Shown piece after piece: positions 50,623 to 60,053 of a DNA stretch of 64,000 nucleotides (its first letter is position 1; the number at the start of each line of letters is the position of its first letter). Source of the stretch: Microthrixaceae bacterium (GTDB taxonomy: Bacteria; Actinomycetota; Acidimicrobiia; Acidimicrobiales; Microtrichaceae); the NCBI GenBank assembly GCA_020637215.1, contig JACJWI010000005.1:124001-188000 (forward strand), given 5' to 3'. The notes below the pieces were generated by a model. The model had not been told where the DNA came from, ran no database searches, and saw only the letters and a list, made by a program, of their open reading frames with translations. The translations under genes were made by a program, and so were the position numbers.

Positions 50623-51414
50623 TCAGGGGGGTGGGGTCTGGCCGGAGCCGCGCCGGGTGGGTCGACCCAGGTTCGACACGGTGAGCGCCACCACCGTCAC
50701 CAGGAAGACCTGGCCGATCACGGCCTCGAAGGTGGTCAGCGTCTGGCCGATCCGAGACGCGGGGGTCAGGTCGCCGTAGCCGACGGTGGTCATCGTGATG
50801 AAGCTGAAGTACTCGAAGTCCGAGTACACCGGCGTCGCGGTCTGAGCGAAGAACGGCGAGGGCTCGGTCACGAGCGCCACGAACAGGTACAGCGCCCCGA
50901 AGAAGATGCCGATCTGGAGGTAGGCGGTGAGCGCGCCGGCGAGGGTGTCGATCGTGATGCGGGGACGCAGCATCAGCCGGATCACCACCAGGACCGGGGT
51001 GACGAGCAGCAGCAGGGCGAAGAGGCCGGCCGCCACCTGCTCGAGCGATCCGGTGCGACCGGCGTGCAGCACCGGGATGGTCGCCGCCACCGCCGTGGCG
51101 AGAACGACGATGGCGATCCCGGCCCGTCGGATCACCCGGCTCGCCCCGGTGCGTTCGAGGGCGACGATCGCGCTCACGCCGATGATCGCGACCTCGAGGC
51201 CGCGGCTCCAGTCGTGGTCGGCCAGGAACGGGCTGAGAGCCATGGCGAGCACGGTGAGCCCGAGCACGGGGGCGATGCTCTTCTGCTCGGCCGGGCGCAC
51301 GAACCGGCGGAGGCGGTGGAAGTGCAGCGGCTCGGCGTTGACAGGGCTGTCGTCGCCCGGGCTGTCGTCGCCCGGGCTGGGGTTCGGGGCATCTGCGTCC
51401 ACGGGGTCGATCAT
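50623..51414 (-). CDS. Potassium-channel-like ion channel protein
   Basis: 263 residues. About six hydrophobic helices, with the pore loop and selectivity filter TVGYGDLTP at about residue 210 preceded by FEYFSFITMT and followed by the inner helix. No cytoplasmic RCK domain is attached. It likely passes K+. ATG 51414 gives an acidic N-terminal leader with a repeated GDDSPGDDSP. Confidence 0.8.
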   Translation of the reverse strand: MIDPVDADAPNPSPGDDSPGDDSPVNAEPLHFHRLRRFVRPAEQKSIAPVLGLTVLAMALSPFLADHDWSRGLEVAIIGVSAIVALERTGASRVIRRAGIAIVVLATAVAATIPVLHAGRTGSLEQVAAGLFALLLLVTPVLVVIRLMLRPRITIDTLAGALTAYLQIGIFFGALYLFVALVTEPSPFFAQTATPVYSDFEYFSFITMTTVGYGDLTPASRIGQTLTTFEAVIGQVFLVTVVALTVSNLGRPTRRGSGQTPPP

Positions 51415-51451
51415 GACCGCACCTCGGGACCCGACGGTGGATCGCCCGCGA

Positions 51452-51754
51452 TCAGACGGGGGCGGCGGTCCGACGGTCCCGTTCGGCCCGGCCGGCGCCG
51501 AAGTGCGTGGAGAGGTCGAGCAGGAACGCGAACACCACGATGAACCACCCGAACCCCGACACGCTCTCGATCGGGTTCGCCCAGGCGACGGCCCACGCCA
51601 GCGTCGTCCACGGCAACAGGAAGAAGCCCAGGATGGGGAACAGCCAGTTCCCGTCGAACGCGGCGGGGATCTTGTCGGTGAAGATCCACGCCAGGAACAG
51701 CGCCAGTCGGGGTGACACCGCCGACGCGAGCACGATCAGGCATCCGCAACCCAT
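51452..51754 (-). CDS. Small membrane protein of unknown function
   Basis: 100 residues with three hydrophobic segments (VLASAVSPRLALFLAWIF, NWLFPILGFFLLPWTTLAW and FGWFIVVFAFLLDL) and a charged C-terminus. Aromatic-rich actinobacterial proteins of this layout are common and uncharacterised. It is 37 bp upstream of the ion-channel gene on the same strand, so the two are probably cotranscribed. Confidence 0.7.
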   Translation of the reverse strand: MGCGCLIVLASAVSPRLALFLAWIFTDKIPAAFDGNWLFPILGFFLLPWTTLAWAVAWANPIESVSGFGWFIVVFAFLLDLSTHFGAGRAERDRRTAAPV

Positions 51755-51849
51755 CGTCGGAGGTTAGGTCGGGCTCGCTCCGACATGTCGGGAATCGCGA
51801 CGCGGCTGCTCCGCGGAGGTCGCGGCAGAACTCGCGGCCGGGGTCGCGG

Positions 51850-52251
51850 TCAGGTGGACAGCCGGCGGGTCGCCGGCACCGACCGGGTGGTGCGGCGGAG
51901 CCGGAACATGGAGCGCCACCCTCGGCGTCGGGGCGCATCGGCGGACCGGTGTCGACGGCGGACCACCCGGGGCACGTCGTCGCGCAGGTCGATGTCGCGC
52001 AGGTCGATCTCGGACAGCAGGGTGGTCATCCACCGTCGCGGGGTCGGGCCGGGTGCGACCAGGGGAACTCCGCCGGAGTCCGGCTCATCGGTGGGTGCCA
52101 CGCTGAACAGGTCGTGGGTCCCGGCGCCCCCTGGCGGCGGGTGGCGGTCCGGAGCGAAGACGCTGCGGGGGTCGCCGTGGTGCGCGGCGGGCGTGAACAG
52201 CGACGGGGGTCGGTCCGCGTCGATCCCGGTGCGGGTTTCCTCCACCACCAC
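51850..52251 (-). CDS. Possible basic hypothetical protein
   Basis: About 133 residues from GTG 52251. The N-terminal half is Pro/Asp-rich (PPSLFTPAAHHGDPRSVF). The centre has LLSEIDLRDIDLRDDVPR, and the C-terminus is very Arg-rich (VVRRRHRSADAPRRRG). No domain is recognised. It is the best frame in the 628-bp stretch between the small membrane protein and the desaturase; the remaining 131 bp before the desaturase show no features. Confidence 0.35.
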   Translation of the reverse strand: MVVEETRTGIDADRPPSLFTPAAHHGDPRSVFAPDRHPPPGGAGTHDLFSVAPTDEPDSGGVPLVAPGPTPRRWMTTLLSEIDLRDIDLRDDVPRVVRRRHRSADAPRRRGWRSMFRLRRTTRSVPATRRLST

Positions 52252-52382
52252 ACCATCGTGGTCCCTGCGTCGGGCCCGGTGGCGGACCGGTCTCCCAGCC
52301 GGGTCCGCCGGATCGACTCCGCGCGGTGCGCGGTGGCCGGGAGGGGTGCCGTCGCGGAGCTCGGACCCGCGACGCGTCGGGA

Positions 52383-53234
52383 TCAGGCCGGGACCTGGTC
52401 CAGGTCGTCGGCGACGTCGCCGAGGTCGACGGCGGTCCGGGGGCGACGCACACCCCAGATGATGTGGAGCTTCTCGAGGCCGGCGAGCAGGTACCAGGTG
52501 ACGTCGATCTCCCACCAGCGCAGACCCTGCCGGCAGACGTGCTGGTGTCGGTGGTGGTTGTTGTGCCAGCCCTCGCCCATGGTCAGCACCGCCAGGCCGA
52601 AGTTGTTCCGGCTGGTGTCGGTGGTCTCGAAGCGCCGGCTGCCGAACACGTGGGCCAGCGAGTTGATCATGAACGTCGAGTGCCACAGCAGCACCGTCGA
52701 CAGGAAGAACCCGATGATCAGACCCGACCACCCGGCGACGAGGGTGCACACCACGGCGAGCGCCCACGGGCCCACCCAGTCGTGGCGGGACAGCCACACG
52801 ATCTCGGGGAACTTCTCGAAGTCCTTCATCGACCCCTCCGGCTGAGCGGAGGTGTCGTCGCCGAGGATCCAGCCGACGTGGCTCCACCAGAAGCCCTTCA
52901 TGGGGGTGTGGGGGTCGTCGATCGTGTCGGCGTAGCGGTGGTGGATCCGGTGGTGCCCCGCCCACCACAGCGGGCCCTTCTGCGCGCACGTCAGGCCGCC
53001 CGCGGCGAGAACGAACTGGAACGCCCGGCTGGTGCGGTACGACCGGTGCGAGAAGTAGCGGTGGTAGCCGGCGGTGATGAAGAACATCCGCCCCCAGTAG
53101 GTGACCAGGCACAGCGCCACGGCCTTCCACGTGACCCCGGTGAAGATCGCCAGCAGCGGGACCAGGTGGACGGCGAAGAACGGGATCGACGTCCACGGGT
53201 TGATGCGGCCGTGGGGGAGGCGTTCGGCACTCAC
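52383..53234 (-). CDS. Acyl-CoA Delta9-type desaturase
   Basis: 283 residues. The SCD/OLE1-like family is shown by histidine boxes HRYFSH, HHRIHH and HNNHH (in GEGWHNNHHRHQH), with paired hydrophobic segments around 20-60 and 145-190. It introduces a cis-9 double bond into acyl-CoA at the membrane. The GTG at 53234 has GAAAGG upstream; a longer frame upstream is rejected because the family starts here. A second, unrelated-type desaturase is at 34050. Confidence 0.9.
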   Translation of the reverse strand: MSAERLPHGRINPWTSIPFFAVHLVPLLAIFTGVTWKAVALCLVTYWGRMFFITAGYHRYFSHRSYRTSRAFQFVLAAGGLTCAQKGPLWWAGHHRIHHRYADTIDDPHTPMKGFWWSHVGWILGDDTSAQPEGSMKDFEKFPEIVWLSRHDWVGPWALAVVCTLVAGWSGLIIGFFLSTVLLWHSTFMINSLAHVFGSRRFETTDTSRNNFGLAVLTMGEGWHNNHHRHQHVCRQGLRWWEIDVTWYLLAGLEKLHIIWGVRRPRTAVDLGDVADDLDQVPA

Positions 53235-53303
53235 GTGGGGGGCCTTTCGGTGGGTGCCGGGGAGGGAACCGGCACGAAGGTGACCCACGGTAACCCTTGG
53301 GGC

Positions 53304-53506
53304 ATCGGCACGGGCAAACCATCCGAGGGTGAATCCGAGCCTTGTGCTTCCTGTCACAATGTTGTTGCGAGTATTACGAACATGCGTCATTTCCGTCATA
53401 CTGTTCAACCGTCGTCATGGAACGACGGCCGTCACGGATCCGTGACGTCGATTCGAGATCCGGTCGGATGCGATGCCCGAACCGGACGGACCTTCGGAGG
53501 GTCACC
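53304..53506 (+). promoter_or_regulatory. Long leader of Rpf-like gene; possible ydaO/c-di-AMP riboswitch
   Basis: The 272-bp gap contains an AAACCATCCGAGGGTGAATCC stretch (split for length: AAACCATCCGAGG then GTGAATCC, ~53316-53336) resembling the GGAACC...GGGUGAAUCC core of ydaO riboswitches. Next to the start codon is CCCGAACCGGACGGACC with TTCGGAGG, resembling the conserved 3' strand. A 16-bp palindrome, GTCACGGATCCGTGAC, lies at 53431-53446. c-di-AMP riboswitches commonly control actinobacterial rpf-type genes. The match is by eye only and the middle is not convincing. Confidence 0.25.
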
Positions 53507-54058
53507 ATGCAGAACCACCTCGCCCACCCGGCCGCCTCCTCGGACCTCGCTGTCCGTCGGGCCCGACGATCGACCGCCCCCCGGCCCGAGGTCCCGAGCA
53601 GTCCCTCCGCACCGGCCGCTCGCCGTCGCCGCTCCGGCGTCGGCGTGCTCGCCGGTGCCGCGATCGGCCTGCTCCTGCTCACCGGCTGCAACCTGCCGGT
53701 CGAGCAGTGGGTCCCCGACTTCAACGGCGACGGTCAGATCGACCAGAGCGAGATCAACCACCAGCAGGCCAAGATCGCCCAGGCCGTCGAGGGTCAGCGT
53801 CGGGCGGTGCAGGCCCATCCGTTCCTGTCCTGCGTGCGGGCGCACGAGTCCGGCGGCAACTACGCGGCGCAGAACCCCCGCAGCACCGCGTCGGGCGCGT
53901 ACCAGTTCCTCGACAGCACCTGGCGCAACGTCTCGGCGCGTTCCGGGCATCCCGGCTACGCCCGAGCCGCGCACGCTCCGTGGCATGTGCAGGACGCCGT
54001 CGCCCTGTGGCTCTACAACAACGGCGGCCGTTCCGCCTGGCGTGGCACCGGTTGCTGA
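53507..54058 (+). CDS. Secreted EF-hand / Rpf-like transglycosylase-fold protein
   Basis: 183 residues. The N-terminal region is basic, then a lipoprotein signal ends LLLLTGC at about residue 64. The mature protein begins with an EF-hand loop DFNGDGQIDQSE, then a lysozyme-like domain: FLSCVRAHESGGNY with the catalytic-type Glu, STASGAYQFLDSTW, and HAPWHVQDAVALWLYNNGG. This is the resuscitation-promoting-factor/transglycosylase-like fold acting on peptidoglycan; calcium dependence is inferred from the EF-hand. GGAGG lies upstream of the ATG. Confidence 0.8.
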   Translation: MQNHLAHPAASSDLAVRRARRSTAPRPEVPSSPSAPAARRRRSGVGVLAGAAIGLLLLTGCNLPVEQWVPDFNGDGQIDQSEINHQQAKIAQAVEGQRRAVQAHPFLSCVRAHESGGNYAAQNPRSTASGAYQFLDSTWRNVSARSGHPGYARAAHAPWHVQDAVALWLYNNGGRSAWRGTGC

Positions 54059-54091
54059 ACCGGCTGACCTGAATCCAAACCCCCCCCTGTC

Positions 54092-54115
54092 GCGGCGGCC
54101 CTCCGGGGCCGCCGC
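54092..54115 (+). terminator. Strong GC hairpin after Rpf-like gene
   Basis: GCGGCGGCCC-TCCG-GGGCCGCCGC: a perfect 10-bp stem with a 4-nt loop, 33 bp after the stop codon. It is a likely intrinsic terminator of the L-shaped (T-less) type. Confidence 0.65.
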
Positions 54116-55004
54116 GGCGCGTGTGGGACACTGGCGCACCATGTCGGGAGCTGGTCGATGAGGTGGTCCGGAGCGCACGAGGGCTGGCCTGTCGTCGGTC
54201 GCGACGACGCACTGGCCGTCGCCTCGGGAGTCCTCTCCGACCGCGACCAACAGGGGGTCGCCGTCGTCGGGCCAGCCGGTGTCGGTCGGACCAGGTTCGG
54301 CGACGAGGTGGCACGGCAGGTGACCGGCGAGGTCCTCTACGTCCCCGCGACCCGGTCCGCGGCTTCGATACCGTTCGGAGCCTTCGCTGCGCTGCTGCCC
54401 TCCGACGGGCTGGGCGACGGTGAGCCGTATGTGCGCCTGCGTCGGGCGGTCGACTCGATCCTCGATCGGGCCGGAGCCGACGAGCGGACCGTCGTGTATG
54501 TCGACGACGCTCACCTGCTCGACGAGGCATCCGCCGCCCTCGTCCTGCAGCTGTCACTGTCAGAGCGGGTCTCGCTGCTGCTCACCCTGAGGCCCGATGA
54601 GCCGCAGCCCGATGCGCTGGTCGACCTCTGGAAGGATTCGCTCACCCGGATCGAGCTCTCTCCTCTCGATGTCGACGCCACCGCGGCGATGGCCGCCGCG
54701 ATCCTGGGTGCACCGCTCGACCGTGTGGGCGCCCAGGCGCTGCACAGGGCTGGCGGCGGCGTCCCGCTCGTGACCCGCGAGCTCGTCACCGGCCTTCGCT
54801 CGGAGGGCCGGCTCACAGAACGGGACGGCATCTGGCTGCTGCCCGGTTCGATCGAGGTCCCTCCGCGGCTCGCCGAGCTCACCGAGCACCGGCTCTCGGG
54901 GCTCTCACCGGATGCCCGGTTCGTGCTCGAGATGGTCGCGATGTCCGAGCCGCTCGGCAGGGCGCTCGTGGTGAAGCTCGATCTGCTGGGTGCTCTCGGC
55001 GAGC

Positions 55005-56160
55005 TAGTGGTCCGTCGCCGAAATAGCAAGGTTGGTTAGGGTGTGGGCATGCCGGTGATGACTGCTGCCCCGTTGAAGGTGTCTCGCAAGCAACGAGCCG
55101 AGCTCGAACGGATGGCTGTCTCGACGTCGTTGCCGCATCGGGTGGTGGTGCAGTCCTCTGCGTTGTTGCTGGCTGCGGATGGTGAAGCGAACGCGGTGAT
55201 CGCGCGGGCGTGCTCGACGACTCCGGACACGGTGCGGCGGTGGCGGGCCAAGTTCGAACAGGGCGGGGTCGAGGCGGTGGGCACGATTGCACCGGGTCGT
55301 GGCCGCAAGCCTGAGATCGCTCAGGAGACGATCGACGCGATCGTCAACGACACGTTGCACACCGTCCCTGATGACGGGTCGACACAGTGGTCGACACGGA
55401 CGATGGCCGAGCGTCACGGTGTCGGCAAGGACACCGTGGCGCGGATCTGGCGGGCGCGGAAGCTGCGGCCGTGGCGGGTGGAGACGTTCAAGTTGTCGAA
55501 CGATCCGCGTTTCGAGGAGAAGCTCGTCGATGTCGTCGGCTTGTACCTGAACCCGCCTGAGCGTGCGGTGGTGTACAGCTTCGATGAGAAGACCCAGTGC
55601 CAGGCGTTGGACCGCACTCAGCCGTCGTTGCCCATGACCCAGGGCCGCGGTCGCACGATGACCCATGACTACAAGCGCAACGGCACCACCGACTTGTTCG
55701 CAGCGTTGAACGTCGGCACCGGCGAGGTGCTGCATCAGACCCGCAAGAGCCACAAGGGCACCGACGTCCTCGCGTTTTTCAAATGGATCGACCTGCACAC
55801 GCCACGCGATCTTGAGATCCACGTCGTGTTGGACAACCTCTCCGCGCACAAGGGTCCCGAGGTGCGTGAGTGGCTCGCACACCCGAAGCGGAAGCGCTGG
55901 CACCTGCACTTCACACCGACCAGCGCGTCGTGGCTGAACCTGGTCGAGGGCTGGTTCGCGCAGCTCACCAACAAGCGTCTCCGCACCGGGGCGTTCAACA
56001 GCGTCGCCGCGCTCACCGAAGCAATCGATGTGTGGGTCTCACACTGGAACGCCGACCCCAAGCCCTTCATCTGGACCAAGACAGCCAAGGAGATCGTCAC
56101 CAAGGTCAAGCGAGGCCGAGCAGCACTGACCACCCAGACCAAATCCGCGACGGACCACTA
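55005..56160 (+). mobile_element. Intact IS630-family insertion sequence
   Basis: 1152 bp flanked by TA duplications at 55005-55006 and 56159-56160 within CTAG, the preferred IS630 target. Terminal inverted repeats begin GTGGTCCGTCGC on both sides. It contains one transposase gene whose stop codon TAG is completed by the target TA and the next host base. It splits the LAL regulator. Confidence 0.95.
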
Positions 56161-56161
56161 G
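55049..56161 (+). CDS. IS630-family transposase
   Basis: 370 residues, full length. N-terminal helix-turn-helix (VIARACSTTPDTVRRWRAKF), then the DDE catalytic core: Asp in VVYSFDEKTQCQAL, Asp in IHVVLDNLSAHKG, and Glu in SWLNLVEGWFAQLTNK. It carries out Tc1/mariner-type cut-and-paste at TA. ATG 55049 is used; a GTG six bases upstream is possible. No frameshift or stop, so it may be active. Confidence 0.95.
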   Translation: MPVMTAAPLKVSRKQRAELERMAVSTSLPHRVVVQSSALLLAADGEANAVIARACSTTPDTVRRWRAKFEQGGVEAVGTIAPGRGRKPEIAQETIDAIVNDTLHTVPDDGSTQWSTRTMAERHGVGKDTVARIWRARKLRPWRVETFKLSNDPRFEEKLVDVVGLYLNPPERAVVYSFDEKTQCQALDRTQPSLPMTQGRGRTMTHDYKRNGTTDLFAALNVGTGEVLHQTRKSHKGTDVLAFFKWIDLHTPRDLEIHVVLDNLSAHKGPEVREWLAHPKRKRWHLHFTPTSASWLNLVEGWFAQLTNKRLRTGAFNSVAALTEAIDVWVSHWNADPKPFIWTKTAKEIVTKVKRGRAALTTQTKSATDH

Positions 56162-58038
56162 AACGCGCGCACCTGGTGCGCGAGGCCCGAGATGATCGCC
56201 GGGTCGAGCTGCGGCTGACCCACCCGTTGCACCGTGAGGTGGCAAGGAGCGGGCTCGGAGCAGACCGACGCGTGAGCCTCCTGCGCGAGCTGATCCACTG
56301 GCTGCACAGCACCGGTGCTCGTCGGCGTCTCGACCCATCCCTGATCGCCGCGTGGTCGGTCGAGGCCGGTGAGCCCGCGGACCCAGCGGCTCTGCTCGCT
56401 CTCGCCGCCGACGCCGGTGCCGGCGGCGATCTGGAGTCGATGGCCCGCTTCGCCCGTCTCGCCGGGCTCTCCGGTGGCGGTGCGTACGCCGGGTACGTTC
56501 ACGGACTGGCGCTCGACGGACTCGGCCGCCACGAAGATGCCGAGTCGGTGTTCGCCGACGCGGAGCCGCTGGCGACCACACCCGAGGACCGGGTCCGCCT
56601 CGCCGCGGCCCGCGCCGACAACCTGTTCCGAGGGCTCGGCAGGGCCGACGACGCCGTCGCGATCCTCGCCGCGGCCGGCGACGCCGCGACCGCCCCGCTC
56701 GTCCGTGCCCAGGCGGGCGTCCTCGCGCTCTTCGATCTCCGCTTCGATGACGCTCTCGCCGCCGCCGAACCCGTGCTGGAGGTCGATGACGACGTCGTCC
56801 GGTCGGTGGCGGCGCTTCCGGTCGCGATGGTCAACGAACAGCGGGGACTCTTCCTGCGCGCCGAGGAGGTGGCGGTGCGAGGGTTGGAGTCGTTGCGACG
56901 GGTCCCGCCGTCGGTCCGCGCCACGGATGAGGCGACGAGCGCCACCGCGGTCGCCCGGGCTCGATCGGGTCTCGGTGACGTGGCCGGCGCCCGCTCCGTG
57001 CTCGAGCCGGTCCTGATCCGCGCCGTCGACTCCGGTGACCGTCACGGCCAGGCGTGGGCGTCCATCGGGCTTGCCGGTGTCGCGCTGCTCGAGGGCCGCT
57101 GGCGCCGTGGCGAGGAGTTGGCGCGTGAGGCGGCCGCCGTCTTCGCGACGCTGGACCACCCGTTCGTGGCGGCCGCGACCGCGATGCGGGTGGAGGCGCT
57201 GTCGATGTCGGGCGAGGTCTCCGCGGTCGCGGACGCAGTCCGGACGCTCGGCGGATTCGACCGTTCGGCGGTGCGCATGAGTGACCTCGACATCGCCCGG
57301 GCTCGAGGCTGGGGTCTGGTCGCGCTCGGCGACCGCCCGGCGGGTGTGGCCGCCGTGGCCGCCGTCGCGGGGTCGGCCCGCGACGACCGCAGGTTCGGGA
57401 TCGAGGCCCGGGCGCTGCACGATCTCGTGCGCCTCGGGGTGACCGATCCCGAGGTGATCACCCGCCTGCATGCGCTCGGTGAGGAGCTCGACGGCGGGCT
57501 GGTCCGGATGCGGGCCGAACACGGAGCAGCGACGGCGGCCGCGGACGGGGCCCGTCTCGACTCGGTTGCCCAGGGGATCGCGTCGACGGGACTCCTCCTC
57601 TACGCGGCCGAGGCCTCGAACGAGGCGGCGATCTCCCATCGGGCCTCAGGTGATTTGCGGCTGGCAGCGGCGTCCACGCGCCGGTCTCGGGCGTGGGCCT
57701 CGGTGTGCGGGGACCCGTGTACTCCGATGCTCCTGCATGGGATGGCGGCAGCGGTTCTCACCCGCCGGGAACGAGAGGTCGCGGATCTCGCCGCGACGGG
57801 CCGATCCAGTCGCCAGATCGCTGATGAGCTGTTCCTGTCACCGCGGACCGTGGACAACCACCTACAGAGGGTCTACGACAAGCTCGGCATCTCCGGTCGA
57901 GCCGAGCTCGCCGACGCCCTGGCCGCTGCTGGCGCCTGAGCAGGCCGACCCTGCCGCGGGCGCCAGGCGCGGCTGACCGGGTCACTATGAGTAGGGATTG
58001 CTCACGGCACCGGGTCGTGGATGTCGTGGGATGGCGTC

Positions 58039-60042
58039 ATGAGATCCAACCGCACCTTCCTGGTCTTCGTCCTGGTGCTGGTCGGCATGCTGACCAGCGC
58101 TTGCGCCGGCGGCTCGAGCCGCTCGGCGCCCACCCCCTCGGCAGCGCCCGCGACCTCCGCGGTCGACGGTGCACAGGCACCGATCGACGAGGACGAATGG
58201 GTGACCCACGACAGCGAGCCGGAGACGGCCTGGCAGGAGATCACCGACGAGGTGACCGACGGTGAGATCGACGTGGCGACGGCCGTGAACGCGTTCTCCC
58301 TCGCGGTCGCACCCCTGCCGGGATCGTCGGAGCCGCGCTCCGGCGAGGGCGAGGAGATGCCCGACGCATCGGTCGCCGTCGCATGGGTCATCCGACACCA
58401 CGACGAGCTGAGCGACGAGCAGCGGTCCGTGGTGGCAGACGTGCTCAGCCCCGTCGAGGACACCGCGCCGACGGACGGCTCCGCGACCCCCGGGGCCGGC
58501 GACCCGGTGCGGCGCGGGGTGCACGGCCGCGGCCGGCCATCAGCTGCCCAGACCTCCACGACCGGCTGCTACGGGCAGCGGGTGCACACGGCCGACTCGC
58601 CCGGGGCCGAACCGTTCCGTGCCCGGCTGGATCCGATCGCCGCCGACCTCCAGGCTCGTCTCGGCCCGGCGATGGCGATGGTCGCGCCCGTGTACCTGCA
58701 GGTCGATGATCGTGAGCTCGGTCTCGGGCGGGCCTACACCTGGGGCGATCCCGGTGACTGCAACAGCAACGGCCTCGCCACCTGCACGATCCACCTGAGT
58801 CCGCGCGCTCAGCGCGCCGAGGATGCCGAGCTGACCGGGATCCTCGCCCACGAGATGATGCACTGCCTCGTGTTCCAGCGACTGGGGATGACCACCTACG
58901 ACCTACCGGCGTGGGTCGGCGAGGGCCTGCCGGCGTGGGTGGGTGAGACCGTCGCCGGAGGCACTCGTCTCAGCGGCGACTGGTGGGACGAGTACCTGAG
59001 GGACCCGTCGGCGCCGCTGTACGGTCGGGACTACGACGCGATCGGGTTCTTCGCCCATCTGACGGAATCGGGCGTCGACGTCTGGTCCCGGGCCGTCCCC
59101 ATCCTCGAGGGCTTCGAGAACGAGCCGGCCTTCGAGGCCGCGTGGGCCGACAGCTCGACCTTCCTCGAATCGTGGCCGTCCGGGGCCTTGCGCTCACCCG
59201 ACCGCGGGTCCGCCTGGGACACGACCGGCCCTGGGATCACCGCGGAGGCGGCCCGACCGGTGGAGGTCTCGTTGGCCGATGGGGCGACGGTGACCCGCCG
59301 GGTGGGAACGGTCGCCGGGGTCCTCCTGAGACCCGTGACGTCGGCGGATCGCGTCACGATCTCGATCGACGGCCACGGTCGGCTCTCATCCGAGGACGGT
59401 GACCAGGCGATCGACGGCTCGATCGAGTTGTGCGTCCGCCCGGGGTCCTGCGGATGCACCGGCGGAGACGACCTCCCTGTGCTGGGCGACGGCGCGGTGC
59501 TGGGCGTCACCGGAGGCACCCGGGAAGCAGCGGTCACCTTCGCGGCATCTGCAGCCTCCGACGATGGCTGCGACGAGGAGGGCGCCGACGATGCCGGGAA
59601 CGCGGTAGTCGATGACTGCATGGTCGGCACCTGGCGTTCCTACGCCATGGCCAACAAGGACACGACCACCTCCATGCCGGTGGTCTACCGAGGCGGCGGC
59701 GAGGAGGTGGTACTGACGATCAGGGCCGACGGCCGGTTCACGCTCGACTACGACGACTCGTCTCCGGTGGTGACCGAGGTGGGTGGTGTCGAGATGGGAA
59801 CGACGACCAGAGGTGTCGCGCATGGTCGTCTCACGGCGTCCAACGGCGCGTTCACCGTGCTCGAGCAGGACTACGCGACGGCGCTGACGTCGACCTTCGT
59901 CGGGGCGCCGGCAGGTGGCGGTGCCAGGGCCGGGGCCATCGGCATCCCGTCGGGAACCTACGAGTGCGATGCCCATCACTCCCTCGACACGACCAGCCCC
60001 ACGAAGCTCGGAGAGTTCGTGGCGCTGTGGGAGGCGACGTGA
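58039..60042 (+). CDS. Large lipoprotein with zinc-peptidase-like domain
   Basis: 667 residues. The signal ends LVGMLTSAC, a lipobox. A Ser/Ala-rich region precedes a peptidase-MA-like domain, with LTGILAHEMMHCLVFQRLG near residue 270 carrying HExxH, and LPAWVGEGLPAWVGE as the downstream helix. The C-terminal region contains a Cys-rich segment (CVRPGSCGC, DDGCDEEG) and a lipocalin/META-like strand set (CMVGTWRSYAM, LTIRADGRFTLDYDD). Likely an extracytoplasmic gluzincin, substrate unknown. ATG 58039 gives the shortest complete signal peptide. Confidence 0.7.
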   Translation: MRSNRTFLVFVLVLVGMLTSACAGGSSRSAPTPSAAPATSAVDGAQAPIDEDEWVTHDSEPETAWQEITDEVTDGEIDVATAVNAFSLAVAPLPGSSEPRSGEGEEMPDASVAVAWVIRHHDELSDEQRSVVADVLSPVEDTAPTDGSATPGAGDPVRRGVHGRGRPSAAQTSTTGCYGQRVHTADSPGAEPFRARLDPIAADLQARLGPAMAMVAPVYLQVDDRELGLGRAYTWGDPGDCNSNGLATCTIHLSPRAQRAEDAELTGILAHEMMHCLVFQRLGMTTYDLPAWVGEGLPAWVGETVAGGTRLSGDWWDEYLRDPSAPLYGRDYDAIGFFAHLTESGVDVWSRAVPILEGFENEPAFEAAWADSSTFLESWPSGALRSPDRGSAWDTTGPGITAEAARPVEVSLADGATVTRRVGTVAGVLLRPVTSADRVTISIDGHGRLSSEDGDQAIDGSIELCVRPGSCGCTGGDDLPVLGDGAVLGVTGGTREAAVTFAASAASDDGCDEEGADDAGNAVVDDCMVGTWRSYAMANKDTTTSMPVVYRGGGEEVVLTIRADGRFTLDYDDSSPVVTEVGGVEMGTTTRGVAHGRLTASNGAFTVLEQDYATALTSTFVGAPAGGGARAGAIGIPSGTYECDAHHSLDTTSPTKLGEFVALWEAT

Positions 60043-60053
60043 GCGACGGCAGC

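Larger units (their letters stand above)
54158..57939 (+). pseudogene. LAL-family LuxR regulator split by IS630 insertion
   Basis: The 5' part (54158-55006) encodes the AAA module with a Walker A of form GPAGVGRTR (Lys replaced by Arg) and Walker B VVYVDDAHLLDEAS. The 3' part (56161-57939) encodes the TPR-like middle and the LuxR helix-turn-helix LTRREREVADLAATGRSSRQ. Removing the 1154 bp between the two TA copies joins GEL to ERAHLVREA in frame and yields a continuous 875-codon protein, matching the 873-residue paralogue at 41822. As it stands the first part reads 11 codons into the element and stops at 55039. Confidence 0.95.
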
